DNA of 64,000 nucleotides from Salinisphaera aquimarina (lineage in GTDB: Bacteria > Pseudomonadota > Gammaproteobacteria > Nevskiales > Salinisphaeraceae). The stretch lies in contig NZ_JBHRSS010000001.1 of assembly GCF_042643355.1 (NCBI RefSeq), positions 62,001 to 126,000 of the forward strand. Direction: 5' to 3'. The number at the start of each line of letters is the position of its first letter. Positions within the stretch are counted from its first letter, which is position 1. Position numbers and translations under genes: made by a program. This document shows positions 62,834 through 64,000 of the stretch, piece by piece. The notes under the pieces were generated by a model that saw nothing but the letters and a program-made list of their open reading frames with translations, was not told the DNA's origin and did not search any database.

Positions 62834-63760
62834 ATGTTTGCCCCACCCGAAATCATCAAGAGCCGTGTCTTTGCCCGCCTGCCCGATCGCTTGCGCAATA
62901 CTGGCCAGCGGACCCGCTGGGGCGACGCGCAACGGCCCGGGCATACCTTTGACAGCTTTCTGGAAGGCCCGTCCTTCGACCGCGACGGCAATCTGTATGT
63001 GGTCGACATCCCCTACGGCCGGGTGTTCCGAATATCGCCAGCCGGCGAGTTCGACCTGGTGACGGAGTACGACGGCGAGCCGAACGGCCTGAAGATCCAT
63101 GCGGACGGTCGTATATTCATTGCCGATTACCGCAACGGGATCATGCAGCTCGATCCGGGCTCCGGCGAGGTGACGGCGATTCTCGAGCGTCGCTACGCCG
63201 AGCGTTTCAAGGGGGTGAACGATCTCGTGTTCGCCAGCAACGGCGACATGTACTTCACCGACCAGGGCCAGACCGGTCTGCAGGATCCGACCGGCCGCGT
63301 CTATCGCCTGCGCGCGGATGGAAGGCTGGAACTGCTGTTGAACAACGTGCCCAGCCCCAACGGAATCGTTCTGGACCCGGCCGAGAAGACGCTGTACGTG
63401 GCCGTCACCCGCGGCAATTGTGTCTGGCGCGTGCCGCTGCAACCGGATGGCGGGACATCGAAGGTCGGGCTGTTCATTCAGCTGTCCGGCGGCTGGGGCG
63501 GTCCCGACGGCCTGGCCGTGGATAGCGAGGGCGGGCTGTTGATCGCTCATGCCGGTTTCGGCGCCGTATGGCACTTCAGCCCGCTGGGCGAGCCGCTGCA
63601 CCGGATCGTGAGCGAGGTCGGCGTGGCGACCACGAATATCGCCTTCGGCGGCGCCGGCAATCGCGAGCTCTATATCACCGAGTCGGAAAGCGGTTCCATA
63701 CTGACAGCGGAGTTGCCTGTTGCCGGCCAGCCGATGTATTCACATCAGTCGCGTGGCTGA
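62834..63760 (+). CDS. SMP-30/gluconolactonase-family beta-propeller hydrolase
   Basis: A 308-aa six-bladed propeller. The metal ligands of SMP-30/gluconolactonases are in place: Glu in SFLEGPSFDRDGNLYVVD, Asn in FKGVNDLVFASNGDMYFTD, Asn in VPSPNGIVLDPAEKTLYV, and Asp in GWGGPDGLAVDSEGGLL. Such enzymes open lactones using a divalent metal. No signal peptide is seen, so it acts in the cytoplasm. AGAGGAG lies 9 nt before ATG 62834. It is the last gene of the run. Confidence 0.88.
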   Translation: MFAPPEIIKSRVFARLPDRLRNTGQRTRWGDAQRPGHTFDSFLEGPSFDRDGNLYVVDIPYGRVFRISPAGEFDLVTEYDGEPNGLKIHADGRIFIADYRNGIMQLDPGSGEVTAILERRYAERFKGVNDLVFASNGDMYFTDQGQTGLQDPTGRVYRLRADGRLELLLNNVPSPNGIVLDPAEKTLYVAVTRGNCVWRVPLQPDGGTSKVGLFIQLSGGWGGPDGLAVDSEGGLLIAHAGFGAVWHFSPLGEPLHRIVSEVGVATTNIAFGGAGNRELYITESESGSILTAELPVAGQPMYSHQSRG

Positions 63761-63824
63761 GATGCATTGACGCGTACGCAATGACTCGCGCCTCTGGTTG
63801 CTGGTGTTTTTTACCGTCACCAGT

Positions 63825-63854
63825 AAAAAAGCCACCGTCGGCGAAGACGGTGGC
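63825..63854 (-). terminator. Strong rho-independent terminator of ppa
   Basis: Perfect 9-bp arms GCCACCGTC and GACGGTGGC with a 6-nt loop (63831-63854); on the minus strand they are followed by TTTTTT. A nested pair TTTTTTAC/GTAAAAAA (63808-63830) adjoins it and could also stop the opposite strand. Confidence 0.85.
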
Positions 63855-63902
63855 TTTCCGTGGTGATGCCGACCGGCGCGAAGGCCGGCGATGCCACTGC
63901 GA

Positions 63903-64000
63903 TCAGCCCTTGTTGTAGGCCTCGATCGACTTGCTGATTTCGGCCTTGGCCTTGTCGGCACCTTCCCAGCCGGTGATCTTCACCCACTTGCCTTTTTCGT
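63903..64000 (-). CDS. ppa: Inorganic pyrophosphatase, C-terminal end (partial)
   Basis: The minus strand enters the window in frame and reads EKGKWVKITGWEGADKAKAE, then ISKSIEAYNKG and stop. This is the characteristic end of family I soluble inorganic pyrophosphatase (E. coli: PGKWVKVEGWENAEAAKAEI). Only about 31 residues are present; the catalytic part lies outside the window. A strong terminator follows. The enzyme hydrolyses pyrophosphate in the cytoplasm. Confidence 0.85.
   Translation of the reverse strand, partial: EKGKWVKITGWEGADKAKAEISKSIEAYNKG

Overview
The window comes from a high-GC Gammaproteobacterium. The backbone genes (exodeoxyribonuclease I, YheS-type ABC-F ATPase, RhlE helicase, DsbG, the end of inorganic pyrophosphatase) point there. 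The many TRAP/ABC uptake systems and a secreted alkylsulfatase suggest a marine or organic-rich habitat. A relative of Salinisphaera would fit, but I cannot prove the genus from this sequence.

Layout. 0-14.7 kb: a DksA-like gene, a polar amino-acid ABC importer, a TRAP C4-dicarboxylate-type importer divergent from a short-chain dehydrogenase, two lipoproteins, a periplasmic alkylsulfatase divergent from a frameshifted AraC regulator, a VapBC-type toxin-antitoxin pair and a PQQ-dependent sugar dehydrogenase-like protein. 14.7-15.28 kb: a patch of degenerate 3' gene fragments and short direct repeats. 15.28-19.22 kb: an integron gene-cassette array without an integrase in the window. It has five attC sites (one truncated) and all its genes lie on the minus strand, with base composition clearly more AT-rich than the flanks. 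19.2-22.35 kb: no convincing gene; about four tandem copies of a ~685-bp hairpin-rich repeat.

22.35-31.9 kb: DsbG, RidA, a TetR regulator with a cluster of palindromic operators, ExoI, YheS, RhlE, a CNNM/CBS membrane protein and a LysR regulator. 31.9-41.3 kb: an uptake locus with an alpha/beta-hydrolase-fold protein, an OprP-like porin, a family-5 solute-binding lipoprotein, two permeases, a fused double ATPase and a PurB/PcaB-type lyase. It is followed by MoaB and a PEP-CTERM protein.

42.9-63.8 kb: a LysR regulator divergent from an ~20-kb run of 17 co-directional genes with no gap larger than about 127 bp. The run encodes two acyl-CoA dehydrogenase subunits, a DECR-type reductase, an ADP-forming acyl-CoA synthetase, a crotonase lacking both usual glutamates, a full peptide-type ABC importer, a family III CoA-transferase, a canonical enoyl-CoA hydratase, an MFS carrier, a SnoaL-like protein, a TRAP importer and an SMP-30-type lactonase. 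It reads as an uptake and beta-oxidation-like pathway for an organic acid that cannot be named from sequence. The window ends in the 3' end of ppa on the minus strand, with a strong terminator.

The most unusual parts are the integrase-less cassette array with unfamiliar cassette genes, the adjoining 685-bp tandem repeats, and the 20-kb catabolic run.
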